Counted from the stretch's first letter, positions 1 to 9,281 are shown. The stretch is 64,000 nt of DNA from Cognataquiflexum aquatile (GCF_003316845.1 NZ_QMIK01000003.1:372001-436000), one strand, 5' to 3'. Numbers and translations are program-made. Notes: generated from the sequence alone by a model not told the origin.

Positions 1-178
1 TCTCAAAAATTGTCAGCCCTAAACTTAAAGTCTGAGTTTATGTCGCTGGTCAAGAAATATAACTCCTTTTTTTAGTTCCCCGTCCAAATTGTCAGCGGAC
101 GAAAATCGCGTCCACTGTGTAAATACTGTCTGATTTTTTTGCTTGAGGTTGTCTCTTGTCAATTAGCGTCTAGAAAAA

Positions 179-712
179 TTATTTTATTTCGGTTTTAAGC
201 GATAGAAATAATAAGTAAAACATCATTCCGATTGATATCAGAGCAAGAATCATACTTAAAACTAAAAAAATAGGAAAGCAGCTAAGGTTGTCAGCTTGAT
301 TATCCACGAATACGATACCAATTAGTGAACTAATTATTGTCGCTATCGAAAATATTGTTGGCCAAATAAAGTACTTTCTAATAGCATTTTTTTCTTCCCT
401 TAAACTCCTACAATTAGAAATGAGCGCACGTGTTTCTTGAATAGCATTTACTTTGGTTGGATTCGATTCATTCTTTTTTAGAATAGTTTCGACTTTATCG
501 TAAAGGTCGATCTCACCGATAAAATTCTCGTTAAAATTGTGAGTTGTATTATTGTCGAGTCCGCGATCTAAATTGGAGACTAAATTGTCCAAGTATTGCA
601 TTCGAAACACAATGAATACTCCAAGGAATGCAATCAAAGCTGCGACTGATTGCGCTAATGTGCTATAAAAATAGAATAGGTTATTTGGGCTTAAGTGTAT
701 TTCCATACTCAA
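179..712 (-). CDS. hypothetical inner-membrane protein with three predicted TM helices
   Basis: I do not recognise a named family for this 177-aa protein. It has one hydrophobic helix near the N terminus (about residues 17-38, rich in A, L, V and F), a charged and probably cytoplasmic stretch of about 70 residues, and a hydrophobic hairpin (about 115-172). The start at MSMEIHLSP places the first helix directly after a short polar tail. The downstream neighbour lies outside the window, and the upstream side is the large repeat-rich gap. An overlapping plus-strand frame is judged to be a shadow. Coding is likely from length and hydrophobic architecture; function is unknown. Confidence 0.65.
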   Translation of the reverse strand: MSMEIHLSPNNLFYFYSTLAQSVAALIAFLGVFIVFRMQYLDNLVSNLDRGLDNNTTHNFNENFIGEIDLYDKVETILKKNESNPTKVNAIQETRALISNCRSLREEKNAIRKYFIWPTIFSIATIISSLIGIVFVDNQADNLSCFPIFLVLSMILALISIGMMFYLLFLSLKTEIK

Positions 713-930
713 CTTTTTATAGATGTCAAAATATGTTAGTCGTTATAACTGTCGACTTGGTGTCGTTTTTTCGCATTACTGAAATGTCCGTGATCAAATC
801 TATTCCCCTTGTTTATTTTCTGTCGACCGAAATTTTGTTGGCTGACACGTCACTGTCCACGAAGCCAACCCAATTGGCCACAACGATTCTCTCCACGGCA
901 CAGTGGCGTGGAGCATTCCAAATTAGAGTG

Positions 931-953
931 ATAGACGCCACTGTGGCGTCTAT
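931..953. repeat. perfect palindrome, 11-bp arms and 1-bp centre
   Basis: The arms are ATAGACGCCAC and GTGGCGTCTAT. A T-rich stretch (TATTTTCTC) follows on the plus strand, so it could act as a terminator. There is no obvious upstream plus-strand gene for it to terminate. Confidence 0.5.
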
Positions 954-1106
954 TTTCTCATTATCTAAACATATAACTAATATCCTACATATCCAATCCG
1001 TCCAATGGACTTTTTATTTGGTCAAATCCATCCGCGTGAAACCTGTTCATCTTCCAAACTTCCCCTCCCCTCCAGTACACCTTCCCCCCATATTCCCCCC
1101 ACCTTC

Positions 1107-1170
1107 CCCTATAGATACTCCGTGTCCCTCCTATAGATACTCCGTGTCCTACTTAGGGATACTCCGTGTC
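1107..1170 (+). repeat. three tandem copies of an about 21-bp unit sharing GATACTCCGTGTC
   Basis: Two copies read TATAGATACTCCGTGTCC and the third reads TAGGGATACTCCGTGTC. The spacing is close to 21 bp. The function is unknown; it is visible directly in the sequence. Confidence 0.7.
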
Positions 1171-1307
1171 AGGGGTATGTCCTAGGGATCCCATCGAGGT
1201 GTATCCCTTGCAGATAATCTCTATATCTGTTTTGGGAATAGCTCTATATGGAGGGGCTCTTCCTTTTGTCTAAAGGGGATAGGGAGAAATCAGGAAGTGC
1301 ACAAGGG

Positions 1308-1463
1308 ATGAAAGATTACTTTGTAGAGGTGGAAAGGTACAATTTCGGACCCATTGAAAGCGTAAAACAGAGTTTTGATTATCTCAATAAGGCCAAATAC
1401 GTAAAATGGGCCATGTAGAACCTTACTGAAAAGGGAATAAACTTCACAATGAGTAGGTACTAA
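1308..1463 (+). pseudogene. possible gene relic interrupted by a stop
   Basis: From an ATG the frame reads 36 residues of protein-like composition (starting MKDYFVEVERYNFGPIES), meets TAG at 1416, and continues in frame as NLTEKGINFTMSRY before a second stop. This looks like the remains of a helical protein rather than random sequence, but it is too short to assign. Chance cannot be excluded. Confidence 0.25.
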
Positions 1464-1593
1464 AAAATTTATTAATAGCCTTTTCAGTCCTCGCATTAAT
1501 GAAAAAGAAGGATACCATTTCTTTGGGAGCCACATGGGTTTATCTGCTTGACCTATTGGGATATTTTTCTATCTTGGTGTAAAGAAATTTTCA

Positions 1594-2469
1594 ATGATTA
1601 TGACCCACACCACTCCACGAAGAACCTTTATCCGACAATCTTTGGGCATTGGTTTGGGTGTTCTCTTCCTGCCTTCGGCCCTTAAAGCAAAACCCTTATT
1701 CCCTTTTTCTTTTGGCGCCTGTGATTGGTCCATAGGTCAAATGGCTTCCCTAAACGCATTCGAAACTGCCAAGGGAATAGGGCTGGATGGAATACAGGTA
1801 AGTTTGGGAACTGCCAAAGACAATATGCACCTAAGACAGTCAGACATGCAAGAAAAATACCTGAAGGCATCCCGATCAACAGGAGTAAAAATTGCCAGTT
1901 TGGCAATAGGAGAGCTAAATGAGATTCCCTATAAATCAGAAGGGCATACCCAAGAATGGGTTCATGACAGTATAGATGTGGCCAAAGTCTTGGGATGTAA
2001 AGTGGTACTTCTTGCTTTTTTTGGTAAAGGAGATTTACGTAATGATCCGGAAGGCAAAAAAGAAGTGATACGGAAACTAAAGGAGGTAGCCCCAAAAGCC
2101 GAAAGGCAAGATGTTTATTTGGCGGTAGAATCCTGGCTTTCTGCTGAGGAGCATTTGGATATCATAGAAAAAGTGGGTTCTTCCCATGTAAGAGTCTATT
2201 ATGACGTGGCCAATGCCACCAGCATGGGATACGATATTTTTAAGGAGATGCGGTTGTTAGGAACCGACTACATATGTGAAGTCCATGCCAAGGAAAACGG
2301 GCAACTGCTGGGTAAGGGCGAAGTGGATTTTGTGAAGGTGAGAAATGTATTGGACGAAATAGGTTACCGCAACTGGATTATCTTGGAGGGGGCTATTCCT
2401 GATGGAATGGAAATGATAGAGGCGTACAGAAAAAATCTGAAATTCTTGCATCAAACTTTCAATCCATGA
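1594..2469 (+). CDS. Tat-exported sugar phosphate isomerase/epimerase (TIM barrel)
   Basis: This 291-aa protein belongs to the xylose-isomerase-like TIM-barrel superfamily (AP endonuclease 2 type). The N terminus carries a twin-arginine signal (PRRTFIRQSLG, then a hydrophobic run), so it is probably exported folded to the periplasm. Barrel-type motifs follow: a substrate-side Glu in LAVESW, VRVYYDVANA with a likely metal-binding Asp, EVHAKE, and a late LEGAIPDG. The family isomerises or epimerises keto-sugars using a divalent metal; the substrate is unknown. Its stop overlaps the next gene by 4 bp (ATGA), so the two are translationally coupled. The pairing with a periplasmic dehydrogenase suggests oxidative catabolism of a sugar or polyol. 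Confidence 0.85.
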   Translation: MIMTHTTPRRTFIRQSLGIGLGVLFLPSALKAKPLFPFSFGACDWSIGQMASLNAFETAKGIGLDGIQVSLGTAKDNMHLRQSDMQEKYLKASRSTGVKIASLAIGELNEIPYKSEGHTQEWVHDSIDVAKVLGCKVVLLAFFGKGDLRNDPEGKKEVIRKLKEVAPKAERQDVYLAVESWLSAEEHLDIIEKVGSSHVRVYYDVANATSMGYDIFKEMRLLGTDYICEVHAKENGQLLGKGEVDFVKVRNVLDEIGYRNWIILEGAIPDGMEMIEAYRKNLKFLHQTFNP

Positions 2470-5291
2470 GACAACTATTCAAAGTAATAGTACCTGTAAT
2501 GCTAATCTTAGGTTGCACAGCGCCCGAAGAAGACGCTCCACTGTTATTTGTTCCTGATGATTTGGATGTGGTACTTTGGTCAGAATCCCCGGATTTTTAT
2601 AATCCCACCAATATAGATGTAGATGCAAAAGGAAGGGTTTGGGTGACAGAGGCAGTGAATTACAGGGACTTCAGAAATGCAGAAGGTCACATGGTGCAGA
2701 AAGAGGGAGACAGGGTGGTGATTTTGGAAGACAGCAATGGCCAGGGCAAGGCTAACAGCTCCAAAGTGTTTGTGCAGGATCCTGATTTACGGTCCCCCCT
2801 TGGATTAGCAGTGGTGGGAAATCGTGTAATCGTTTCCTGTGCCCCTCATATCATCATCTATACTGATGAAAATGGGGACGATAAACCCGACAAAAAAGAG
2901 ATATTTCTTACTGGCTTTGGGGGTAGGGATCACGATCATGGTCTTCATGCCGGGGTTTTAGGGCCCGACGGAAAGTGGTATTTTATTGTCGGCAACGCTG
3001 GACCTCATCAGGTGACGGATAAGAATGGATGGACCCTTAGATCCGGTAGTGTGTACAACGAATACACCCCATATGCCCAAGAGAACTTACCCAATCAGGT
3101 AAGTGATGATGGAAATGTGTACACCGGGGGTTTGATCATCAGGGTGAATCAAGATGGTACAGGCATGCAAGTGATGTCCCACAACTTTAGAAATGCCTAT
3201 GAAGTGGCTGTGGATTCTTTTGGCAATATGTGGCAAAGTGACAATGATGATCAGACCGGCTCTTGCAGGACCACATGGCTGATGGAAGGCAGTAACGCAG
3301 GTTTTTTTAGTGCCGATGGCAATCGAACCTGGCAGGCAGACCGTAGACCGGGACAGACCGTGCCTATGGCGCATTGGCACCAATATGACCCTGGAGTATT
3401 GCCGGCAGGGGATATCTATGGTGCGGGCTCTCCAACAGGCATATTGAGATTAGAGGGAAATGAATTGGGAGAAGCCTACCAAGGCATGCTACTTAGTGCT
3501 GATGCAGGTAGAAATATTATTTTTGGATACCAACCTACACTGCGAGGGGCGGGTTATCCTCTTGAGGAGAGAACGGTCTTTATTTCTTCCGTTAAGGTAG
3601 ATAAAGCCAATTACATTTGGCATGAGGTGGAAGACGATCAGAGCAAGTGGTTTAGGCCAAGTGATATTGCTGTGGGCACGGAGGGTGCTTTATACGTAGC
3701 AGATTGGTTTGACCCTATAGTGGGGGGCCATCGTATGATAGACAAAAAGGGGCATGGCAAAATATATAAAATACAGCCCAAGAATAAATCACTTGAAAAA
3801 CCCAACTTGGATTTTTCCAGCGTTGAGGGTCTAGTTCAGGCTTTTCAAAACCCTGCCATCCATGTAAGGGGATACGCAAGGGCGGGTTTATTAGAGAAGG
3901 GACAAGCTTCCATACCGAGCCTTGTGCAGTTGCTGGAATCGGACAATACCTTTATACAGGCGAGAGCGATTTGGCTGTTGGCCGAGCTGGGAGAGCAGGA
4001 AAAGATCCGTAGTTTTTTAGCTCATCATGATGCAGAAATAGTACTTGCCGCATTCAGGGCATTGAGGCAATTTGATAAGGACAATTTATTGAACAATGCC
4101 GCTATTGCCCTAGAGGCAAATCATCCTGTGGTTATGGCAGAAGTGGCCATAGCCTTACAGGCGTTGCCTTTGGACCAAAGTCGGGATTTACTGTTCTCTA
4201 TAGTAGGGGCCTACGATGGGCATGACCCCTGGTTGCTCCATGCTTTGGGAAAAGGTTTTGCGGCGCACAGAGAAAAGATTTATCCTGAGTTACTCAGGTA
4301 TTTTGATGCGAAAGATCCCGAGGCGTGGCCGCAACCCTTAGCCAAATTGGTATGGGAACTCCACCCAGCCGATGCAGTGGATGACTTGGCTATTCGATTG
4401 GCCAAGCTATCAGGGAAAGAAAAGGAAGAAACTATGACAGCTTTGGCATTTATCGATACACCTAAGGCTGCTACTGTTATTCGTAATTATTACGCCAATG
4501 CCTCAGGTAAGGAAAAATCTCAGGCCCAATGGTGGCTTCAGTTTAGAAAAACCAATGAATGGAAAACCTATTTGGCAGACTGGGAGTCCCCACAAGATAA
4601 CTTACCTCAAGTGGAACCTGAGGTATTGGTTTTTAAAGCAACTTTGTTGGACACATTGGCAGTAAAGGAAGATAGGGAAACGGCTATCAAAGCCTTGGCT
4701 TCCGAAAGTCAGGGAAGGCTACACCTCATTCAGCTTGCCATCATGGACAGGCTCTCCAAGCTTGAAAAAGAAATGGCTGGAAAAATGATGAATGCTGAGA
4801 TCAATTTGGCGAAAAAGAGTTTGTTGGCGCATTATTTTCCCATGGAAACTCCCGGGATACTGGAAAGGGGGGAAGTGGAAAGGGCAAAGACTTCCCCGGG
4901 CCAAGGGGAGATGCTGGCCATTCGACATTGTGCGGTTTGTCATTCCATTGGGAAGACGGAAAACGATATAGGCCCGGATCTACGGCAGGTAAACCAAAAA
5001 TTCAGCAAAACTGGTTTGATAGAGGCAATTTTGGAGCCTGATGCTTCTGTAGGTTTTGGCTCTGAGACTTTCTTGATTGAATTGAACTCCGGAGCTATCC
5101 TTTACGGTATGCTTCAATCCAATGGCCCTGTGGTTACGGTAATGGAAAGTTCAGGTAGGAAACACCTTATCCCGTCTGAAATGATCAAAGATAGGCGACA
5201 ACTTCCCCACAGCTTAATGCCCAGCCCGGTTTGGATGGATATTTCTGAAAATGAGATTGGGCAGATTGCGGCGTATTTGATGGGGGGATGA
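2466..5291 (+). CDS. PVC-type membrane-bound dehydrogenase with HEAT repeats and C-terminal haem c
   Basis: This 941-aa lipoprotein (lipobox ending LILGC) has the three-part build of the Planctomycetes-type dehydrogenase family. First comes an N-terminal beta-propeller resembling soluble glucose/sorbosone dehydrogenases (about residues 30-430; HDHGLHAGV, FRNAYEVAVD and YVADWFDP are typical). Next come HEAT-like helical repeats (about 445-700). Last is a cytochrome c module with haem motif C822-A-V-C825-H826, followed by IGPDLR and a distal loop. It probably oxidises a sugar or polyol in the periplasm and passes electrons to the haem. It overlaps the upstream isomerase by 4 bp and is the last gene of the pair. 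All three modules appear intact. Confidence 0.85.
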   Translation: MRQLFKVIVPVMLILGCTAPEEDAPLLFVPDDLDVVLWSESPDFYNPTNIDVDAKGRVWVTEAVNYRDFRNAEGHMVQKEGDRVVILEDSNGQGKANSSKVFVQDPDLRSPLGLAVVGNRVIVSCAPHIIIYTDENGDDKPDKKEIFLTGFGGRDHDHGLHAGVLGPDGKWYFIVGNAGPHQVTDKNGWTLRSGSVYNEYTPYAQENLPNQVSDDGNVYTGGLIIRVNQDGTGMQVMSHNFRNAYEVAVDSFGNMWQSDNDDQTGSCRTTWLMEGSNAGFFSADGNRTWQADRRPGQTVPMAHWHQYDPGVLPAGDIYGAGSPTGILRLEGNELGEAYQGMLLSADAGRNIIFGYQPTLRGAGYPLEERTVFISSVKVDKANYIWHEVEDDQSKWFRPSDIAVGTEGALYVADWFDPIVGGHRMIDKKGHGKIYKIQPKNKSLEKPNLDFSSVEGLVQAFQNPAIHVRGYARAGLLEKGQASIPSLVQLLESDNTFIQARAIWLLAELGEQEKIRSFLAHHDAEIVLAAFRALRQFDKDNLLNNAAIALEANHPVVMAEVAIALQALPLDQSRDLLFSIVGAYDGHDPWLLHALGKGFAAHREKIYPELLRYFDAKDPEAWPQPLAKLVWELHPADAVDDLAIRLAKLSGKEKEETMTALAFIDTPKAATVIRNYYANASGKEKSQAQWWLQFRKTNEWKTYLADWESPQDNLPQVEPEVLVFKATLLDTLAVKEDRETAIKALASESQGRLHLIQLAIMDRLSKLEKEMAGKMMNAEINLAKKSLLAHYFPMETPGILERGEVERAKTSPGQGEMLAIRHCAVCHSIGKTENDIGPDLRQVNQKFSKTGLIEAILEPDASVGFGSETFLIELNSGAILYGMLQSNGPVVTVMESSGRKHLIPSEMIKDRRQLPHSLMPSPVWMDISENEIGQIAAYLMGG

Positions 5292-5346
5292 ATTTATGAT
5301 TAAAACGGTTTTTCACTTTACCTAAAAAAGGCACCTTAACTCAAAA

Positions 5347-5489
5347 GTGTTGAGAAAACATACAAGTTATCCACCTTGTTATTACTTACCGTCACCTTGT
5401 TTTGGGGATGTGGACAAAATGGAAACAAAGAAGTAAATGGGAACAGTTCAAATCCTATTTTAGACTCCTTTTCCATCAAAGTCCGATAA
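5347..5489 (+). pseudogene. relic of a small lipoprotein gene
   Basis: A frame ending in TAA reads a typical lipoprotein N terminus: TYKLSTLLLLTVTLFWGC, then a polar tail GQNGNKEVNG and a further 20 or so residues. No ATG, GTG or TTG opens this frame at the right place. The plausible start (GTG/TTG, then AGA AAA) is one base out of frame, as expected from a single-base deletion in the AAAA run. The remnant stops after about 43 residues, so most of the mature protein is also missing. It follows the dehydrogenase on the same strand. Confidence 0.4.
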
Positions 5490-5501
5490 TTTCCAAAAAA
5501 T

Positions 5502-5936
5502 CTACTTCAACCCTTTTTTGTATTTGATAATTTCCCACACATCCATTAACTGTTCCTTTTGGTCAATCTCAAAAGTCAGTGGGATCAATTTGCCAACCGG
5601 TTTGGCATTTCTAAAATTCTCTTTGGTTGCATAGCTTATTGGCAAATCGAAGATCCCTGAGTGGGAATTATGGGTGAAATAAAAACTCATCTTAAGGAGA
5701 TTTTCCCAAGCAGAAAGCCAAAAAATTGTCTTCTTTTTTTGAGTGGCTTTAAACAGCCATGCTTTTCCGTCTTTGTAATATCTCCATTCGTGGTCAAGTC
5801 CAAAATCAACGGAAATTTTTTCTCGCAATTCGCTGTAAATCTTAAAAATATCTTCCCCAAGTTCTTTTTCCAACACTTTGTCTGTTGGTACGATTAATTC
5901 ATCCCGAAGTAACAATTGCTGATTTTCTGCTTTCAT
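5502..5936 (-). CDS. DUF3788 family protein
   Basis: This 144-aa soluble protein resembles the DUF3788 family of Bacteroidota and Firmicutes, which has no established activity. The family-like features are an N-terminal LRDELIVPTD and a central WRYYKDGKAWLFKATQKKKT. The length fits the family (about 135-145 aa), and there is no signal peptide or membrane segment. It converges on the relic lipoprotein upstream and appears to be a single gene with its own promoter. The family call rests on memory of the motif pattern, not on an alignment. Confidence 0.65.
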   Translation of the reverse strand: MKAENQQLLLRDELIVPTDKVLEKELGEDIFKIYSELREKISVDFGLDHEWRYYKDGKAWLFKATQKKKTIFWLSAWENLLKMSFYFTHNSHSGIFDLPISYATKENFRNAKPVGKLIPLTFEIDQKEQLMDVWEIIKYKKGLK

Positions 5937-5995
5937 TCTTGTGAACAGTTTACAGTAAGGAAATTACCCATTTGTGGCGGTCAAAAATAGGTCAT

Positions 5996-7117
5996 CTACT
6001 CTCCTTTGCCATCGGTAAAAAAAAGCCAGGAATCAGTTCTAAAGGTATTGTTTATGGTTCTTGTGCCCACAAAAATAACCTCATCTTGCACCCGGCTGCC
6101 GACAGCATTGTGTCGGTAACTTTCAGTTCCATTGTAAATCTTTTCGATACCTCCGCCACCTGCTAAATCGGTAGAGAAAATTAAAGCTGTTTCCTTTTGG
6201 TTTGGGGTGGCATTAGAAAATCCGCAAAAATGAATCGAGTTCCCAATATAGATGGCATCCATAAACCAATTTCTGTTGATACCATCACCATGGTCAAAAT
6301 TCCAAAGGGTGTTGCCGCTGTCATTCAGCAAAAATGCCCATGCAGAAGTTTGCTTGGATCCTACAAAAAGGAAATCCCCAGTGGGACTCTTGATGACGCT
6401 TGTCACTGTCGAAAACCCGAGGCCTCCTTTTTCAGTTTCCCAATATACTCTGCCGTCCTTAAACCTATAAATCAGGATTCCCTGTTCATCTAAAATCGGA
6501 TCTGCTATTTTTCTCTGACCTTGGACAAGAAAATTTGATTTGCTTTCAATCACGATGTGATAGGTAAAGAAATCCGCTTTTGGCTTAAATCTGAAATCTG
6601 AGGATCCTAATACGTCCCCATTTTTGGAAAATGCTTCAAGATAAATTGTTTTTTGGAGTGATGTGGGATCTTCATTTGTGGTCGATGTAAAGGCAAGAAT
6701 CAGTTCATTTCCCAGCATCTTGAGGGTGGGCGCTTCCACCATTTCCGGACCACGGGTTACAAATTTTTCCCATAAAAAATCCCCGTTTAGATTGTAGGCA
6801 GATACCCCAAGTCTGTTGGGATCTTCTGTTTTTCCCGTTGCAAAGATTTGGTTTCCTTCTGTAATCATGTAGTCAAAAACATGGCTACGTATCGAGAATC
6901 GATGCTGAAATTTTCCGTTTCGATCCAGAACAGCACCCCGGGCCATATTGTAGATTACAATTGTATTGTCATTGGGGAAAAGGATCCCGTTACTTCCTCC
7001 TTCATCCTCTATAAATATTTCCTTTGGAGCAGTGTCTGAAGGAGATTCATCCGGTTCACAACCTGTCCATAATCCTAGGTAGAAGAAGAAAATCAAAAAT
7101 CTATATAAGTATTTCAT
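5996..7117 (-). CDS. predicted beta-propeller lipoprotein
   Basis: This 373-aa exported protein has a lipobox (FYLGLWTGC, then EPDES), so it is probably anchored in the periplasm or outer membrane. The mature part is beta-rich, with repeated segments that alternate hydrophobic strands and G/N/D turns (for example TVTSVIKSPTGDFLFVGSKQ and VLDRNGKFQHRFSI). These suggest a WD40-like or PQQ-like propeller reporting per-blade values. I see no catalytic motif. The gene stands alone, about 360 bp from the next minus-strand gene upstream. Function unknown. Confidence 0.7.
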   Translation of the reverse strand: MKYLYRFLIFFFYLGLWTGCEPDESPSDTAPKEIFIEDEGGSNGILFPNDNTIVIYNMARGAVLDRNGKFQHRFSIRSHVFDYMITEGNQIFATGKTEDPNRLGVSAYNLNGDFLWEKFVTRGPEMVEAPTLKMLGNELILAFTSTTNEDPTSLQKTIYLEAFSKNGDVLGSSDFRFKPKADFFTYHIVIESKSNFLVQGQRKIADPILDEQGILIYRFKDGRVYWETEKGGLGFSTVTSVIKSPTGDFLFVGSKQTSAWAFLLNDSGNTLWNFDHGDGINRNWFMDAIYIGNSIHFCGFSNATPNQKETALIFSTDLAGGGGIEKIYNGTESYRHNAVGSRVQDEVIFVGTRTINNTFRTDSWLFFTDGKGE

Positions 7118-7481
7118 TCTAAGGGTTTTGAGTAAATCTATTAAAAAGATGCTAGTTAAAAAAATTTGGAAGGGCGTATTTTAAAGGTTTGGAAATAAAA
7201 CTTTCAAGAGGGCAGACCATGCTTTTTGGAAGGCTCCAAAACTGAACTTAATTCTGTGGCACCTGTGGTCTTATAAAAAGTTAACTGCAGGTAAGTCAGC
7301 TGCCTCAGCCTGTTCAAGAACCTCCTCAAAACAGTATGCAGTAAAGACCGATCCATCACAAATCATTCCATTCATTTTTAAGTCCAGTCCCTGAGTAAAA
7401 CAATTATGGATGTAACATTCAGAAAGGAAACAGGATGATTTGATCTAGTATTTTCCGGTCAGGCAGGTTTTGATCTTAGTG
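7118..7481. other. gap of about 360 bp without a supported gene
   Basis: On the minus strand a 58-codon open stretch (7271-7444) could start at an ATG at 7375 and encode 34 residues (MNGMICDGSVFTAYCFEEV and so on). It has protein-like composition but no context, so it is not called as a gene. Nothing else stands out. Confidence 0.3.
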
Positions 7482-8642
7482 TTAAAGGACAAAGGATGCG
7501 AAAGTTTTCATCAATTCTGCAATGGGAATTTCCAGGAGAATCACAGGGAAATAAGGCAGGGATGCTGCTACCCAAATCGGGAGGATGTCATACAGTGAAA
7601 AGGTCAGAGACCTCATTTTTAGGGTATTAGTCATAAGGCTGTTGAAGTCATTGACAGTGCCAAATTCAGCCGATTTCAGGTCCTCTTCTTGTACTTTTTC
7701 GTAGTTTTTGGAAATCCGGGGTTTCAATTCCCTGTAAATTCCATTGGCAAAATCATAGTTATTAAATATGGCCTCTTCCCTGGCTGAGGTGAGTTGTTTG
7801 GTAAAGCTGAGGAGTGGAATAACAAACAGGAGGGTGATAAAGACCATGTAGGAAATAAAGGGGATCCTGAAATCGGACAAGTGGGAATCTTCGATCAGCA
7901 TAAAATCCGCCATTTTGCCGGCGATAAGTGCTGAAATCCCAAAGGCTACCGGTGAAAAATACCGGATCGAATAACCGAGAAATCCAAGGCCGCCGACTAG
8001 GTCGGGATGTATGGTGTAGAGTTTCAGTGGTATTTTGGCAATTTTGCGGAGTAGGTTGCCCCAAACAAAAATGCGGAAGAGCCATTTGTAGAGCAGGAAG
8101 ATGACTAGGGGACGGCTGAATAATAGATTCCATTTGCCCGCAAAATTCAGAAAAGGTTCACCGTTGATTACATTGACCTGCCAAGAGAGGATTTCGGGAG
8201 TAAGCTGCTCGAAGTAAAGTACGACCGACACCTGAATGTAACAGATCACGAGAATGATCAAATCCGGCCAACCTGAAATGAGTAGTTTGTTGCTTTTTAC
8301 AATCAAAGCCTCATAATGGGGCATTTGATCTTTAGGCAGCATGCCCGCTTCGGTAAACTGTTTGAGAATTTTCTCTAGTCGCTTGCCAATCACGCGGACT
8401 GACAAAATAAAGATCGGAAGTGCCACCAAAAATCTAACTTGGGTATCCTGATGGGTGATAAACGAATTAGTAACGCTGCCCGTCCAGAAACTGTTGTTGA
8501 TCAGGGAATAAATGGCCAGCGGAACCCAGCAGATGCCAACGACCAGCAGGGCTTTCATGCTTAGGTTCACCGGGGAGGTTTTACTTATTTGTATACCGTT
8601 TATCAATCTGCTAAACCGATCTTTCTCAAAAGAAAATTCCAT
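7482..8642 (-). CDS. polytopic membrane protein of unknown function
   Basis: This 386-aa protein has about six hydrophobic helices: near residues 28-48, 70-88, 120-142, 170-190, 225-275 (two) and 350-380. The charged loops between them are basic. It has no signal peptide and no catalytic motif I recognise. It follows the 132-aa exported protein on the same strand with a 51-bp gap, so the two may share a transcript. The good composition and length make coding certain; the function is not assignable from the sequence. Confidence 0.75.
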   Translation of the reverse strand: MEFSFEKDRFSRLINGIQISKTSPVNLSMKALLVVGICWVPLAIYSLINNSFWTGSVTNSFITHQDTQVRFLVALPIFILSVRVIGKRLEKILKQFTEAGMLPKDQMPHYEALIVKSNKLLISGWPDLIILVICYIQVSVVLYFEQLTPEILSWQVNVINGEPFLNFAGKWNLLFSRPLVIFLLYKWLFRIFVWGNLLRKIAKIPLKLYTIHPDLVGGLGFLGYSIRYFSPVAFGISALIAGKMADFMLIEDSHLSDFRIPFISYMVFITLLFVIPLLSFTKQLTSAREEAIFNNYDFANGIYRELKPRISKNYEKVQEEDLKSAEFGTVNDFNSLMTNTLKMRSLTFSLYDILPIWVAASLPYFPVILLEIPIAELMKTFASFVL

Positions 8643-8693
8643 AGGAACAAGTTTCTGACACCGTTTTCAATTTATTCAAAAAAATTGACAGTC

Positions 8694-9092
8694 TCAGCGA
8701 CCCTCTTTTACTCCCAGGATGGTGACGGTGGCATTCCCGTTTAATCCCTTGGTATCGTACCAAAAGGTAATTTTTCTAATTTTTTTATTTCCGATGCCCC
8801 GGATATCCACAGTGCGGCTCTCTCCTCCATCTGCGATTTTTCCCCGCATTTCGATCTGGTCGGGCGTGCCGACATCATATGTCACTTCTATGCGCATCAT
8901 GTCGACTGGAGAGTCTTTCACCTGGAATTTTATCTTGCTGATTTTGTCATTTCCGGCGGTGAGGACGATGACGTCATAATCAGCCTTAAGACCAATTTCT
9001 TTGGTTCCCAGCACTTCCCATTTCTCCTCTTTTTGGGCCTGTACGGCTTGGTGAAAGAGGAGGGCGATAAAAATTACGAATAGTTTTTTCAT
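8694..9092 (-). CDS. small secreted protein, predicted beta-sandwich
   Basis: This 132-aa protein begins with a Sec signal peptide (MKKLFVIFIALLFHQAVQAQ, predicted cleavage after AQA). The mature part is beta-rich, with alternating strands (KIKFQVKDSPVDMMRIEVTY, then TVDIRGIGNKKIRKITFWYD). That pattern recalls DUF2541/YaaI-like small secreted proteins, but I am not certain of the family. It probably acts in the periplasm or outside the cell. It lies just upstream of the polytopic membrane protein on the same strand. Confidence 0.7.
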   Translation of the reverse strand: MKKLFVIFIALLFHQAVQAQKEEKWEVLGTKEIGLKADYDVIVLTAGNDKISKIKFQVKDSPVDMMRIEVTYDVGTPDQIEMRGKIADGGESRTVDIRGIGNKKIRKITFWYDTKGLNGNATVTILGVKEGR

Positions 9093-9281
9093 TTGGATAT
9101 GGTTTTTAAAAATCTATCTAGTCGCTTTCCTGCAACATTCCGAACGATGATAATTCTCAAGAATCAATTGCGTTGAAGTGGTGAGGAGGAGAGGGTTCAA
9201 GCTTCCCTCTCATCACCAAATTTCGATAAATTGACCTTTTCTAGAGATTACGGGGGGATCAATTTCGGAGTGTAGGGCTTA

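Larger units (their letters stand above)
713..1593. other. 880-bp gap rich in hairpins and short repeats
   Basis: No convincing intact gene is seen. The gap contains a perfect 11-bp-arm palindrome (931-953, arms ATAGACGCCAC), a second hairpin with CTCCACG/CGTGGAG arms (891-913), a C-rich pyrimidine tract on the plus strand (about 1060-1112), a three-copy tandem repeat (1107-1170) and a short gene relic (1308-1463). Two open frames in opposite directions here have no coding character. The makeup suggests a decayed accessory junction. Confidence 0.5.

Noticed and set aside
33-169. minus-strand open stretch after the first membrane protein (translation ...FTQWTRFSSADNLDGELKKG...)
   Set aside because: No start codon, short, and a stop separates it from the upstream gene; could be chance or a remnant.
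628-1185. 185-codon plus-strand frame
   Set aside because: It overlaps the minus-strand membrane protein gene and runs through the tandem repeats and C-rich tract; low-complexity proline/serine translation with no family features.
1290-1535. 81-codon minus-strand frame
   Set aside because: It is antisense to the possible relic at 1308-1463 and has no recognisable domain or start signal.
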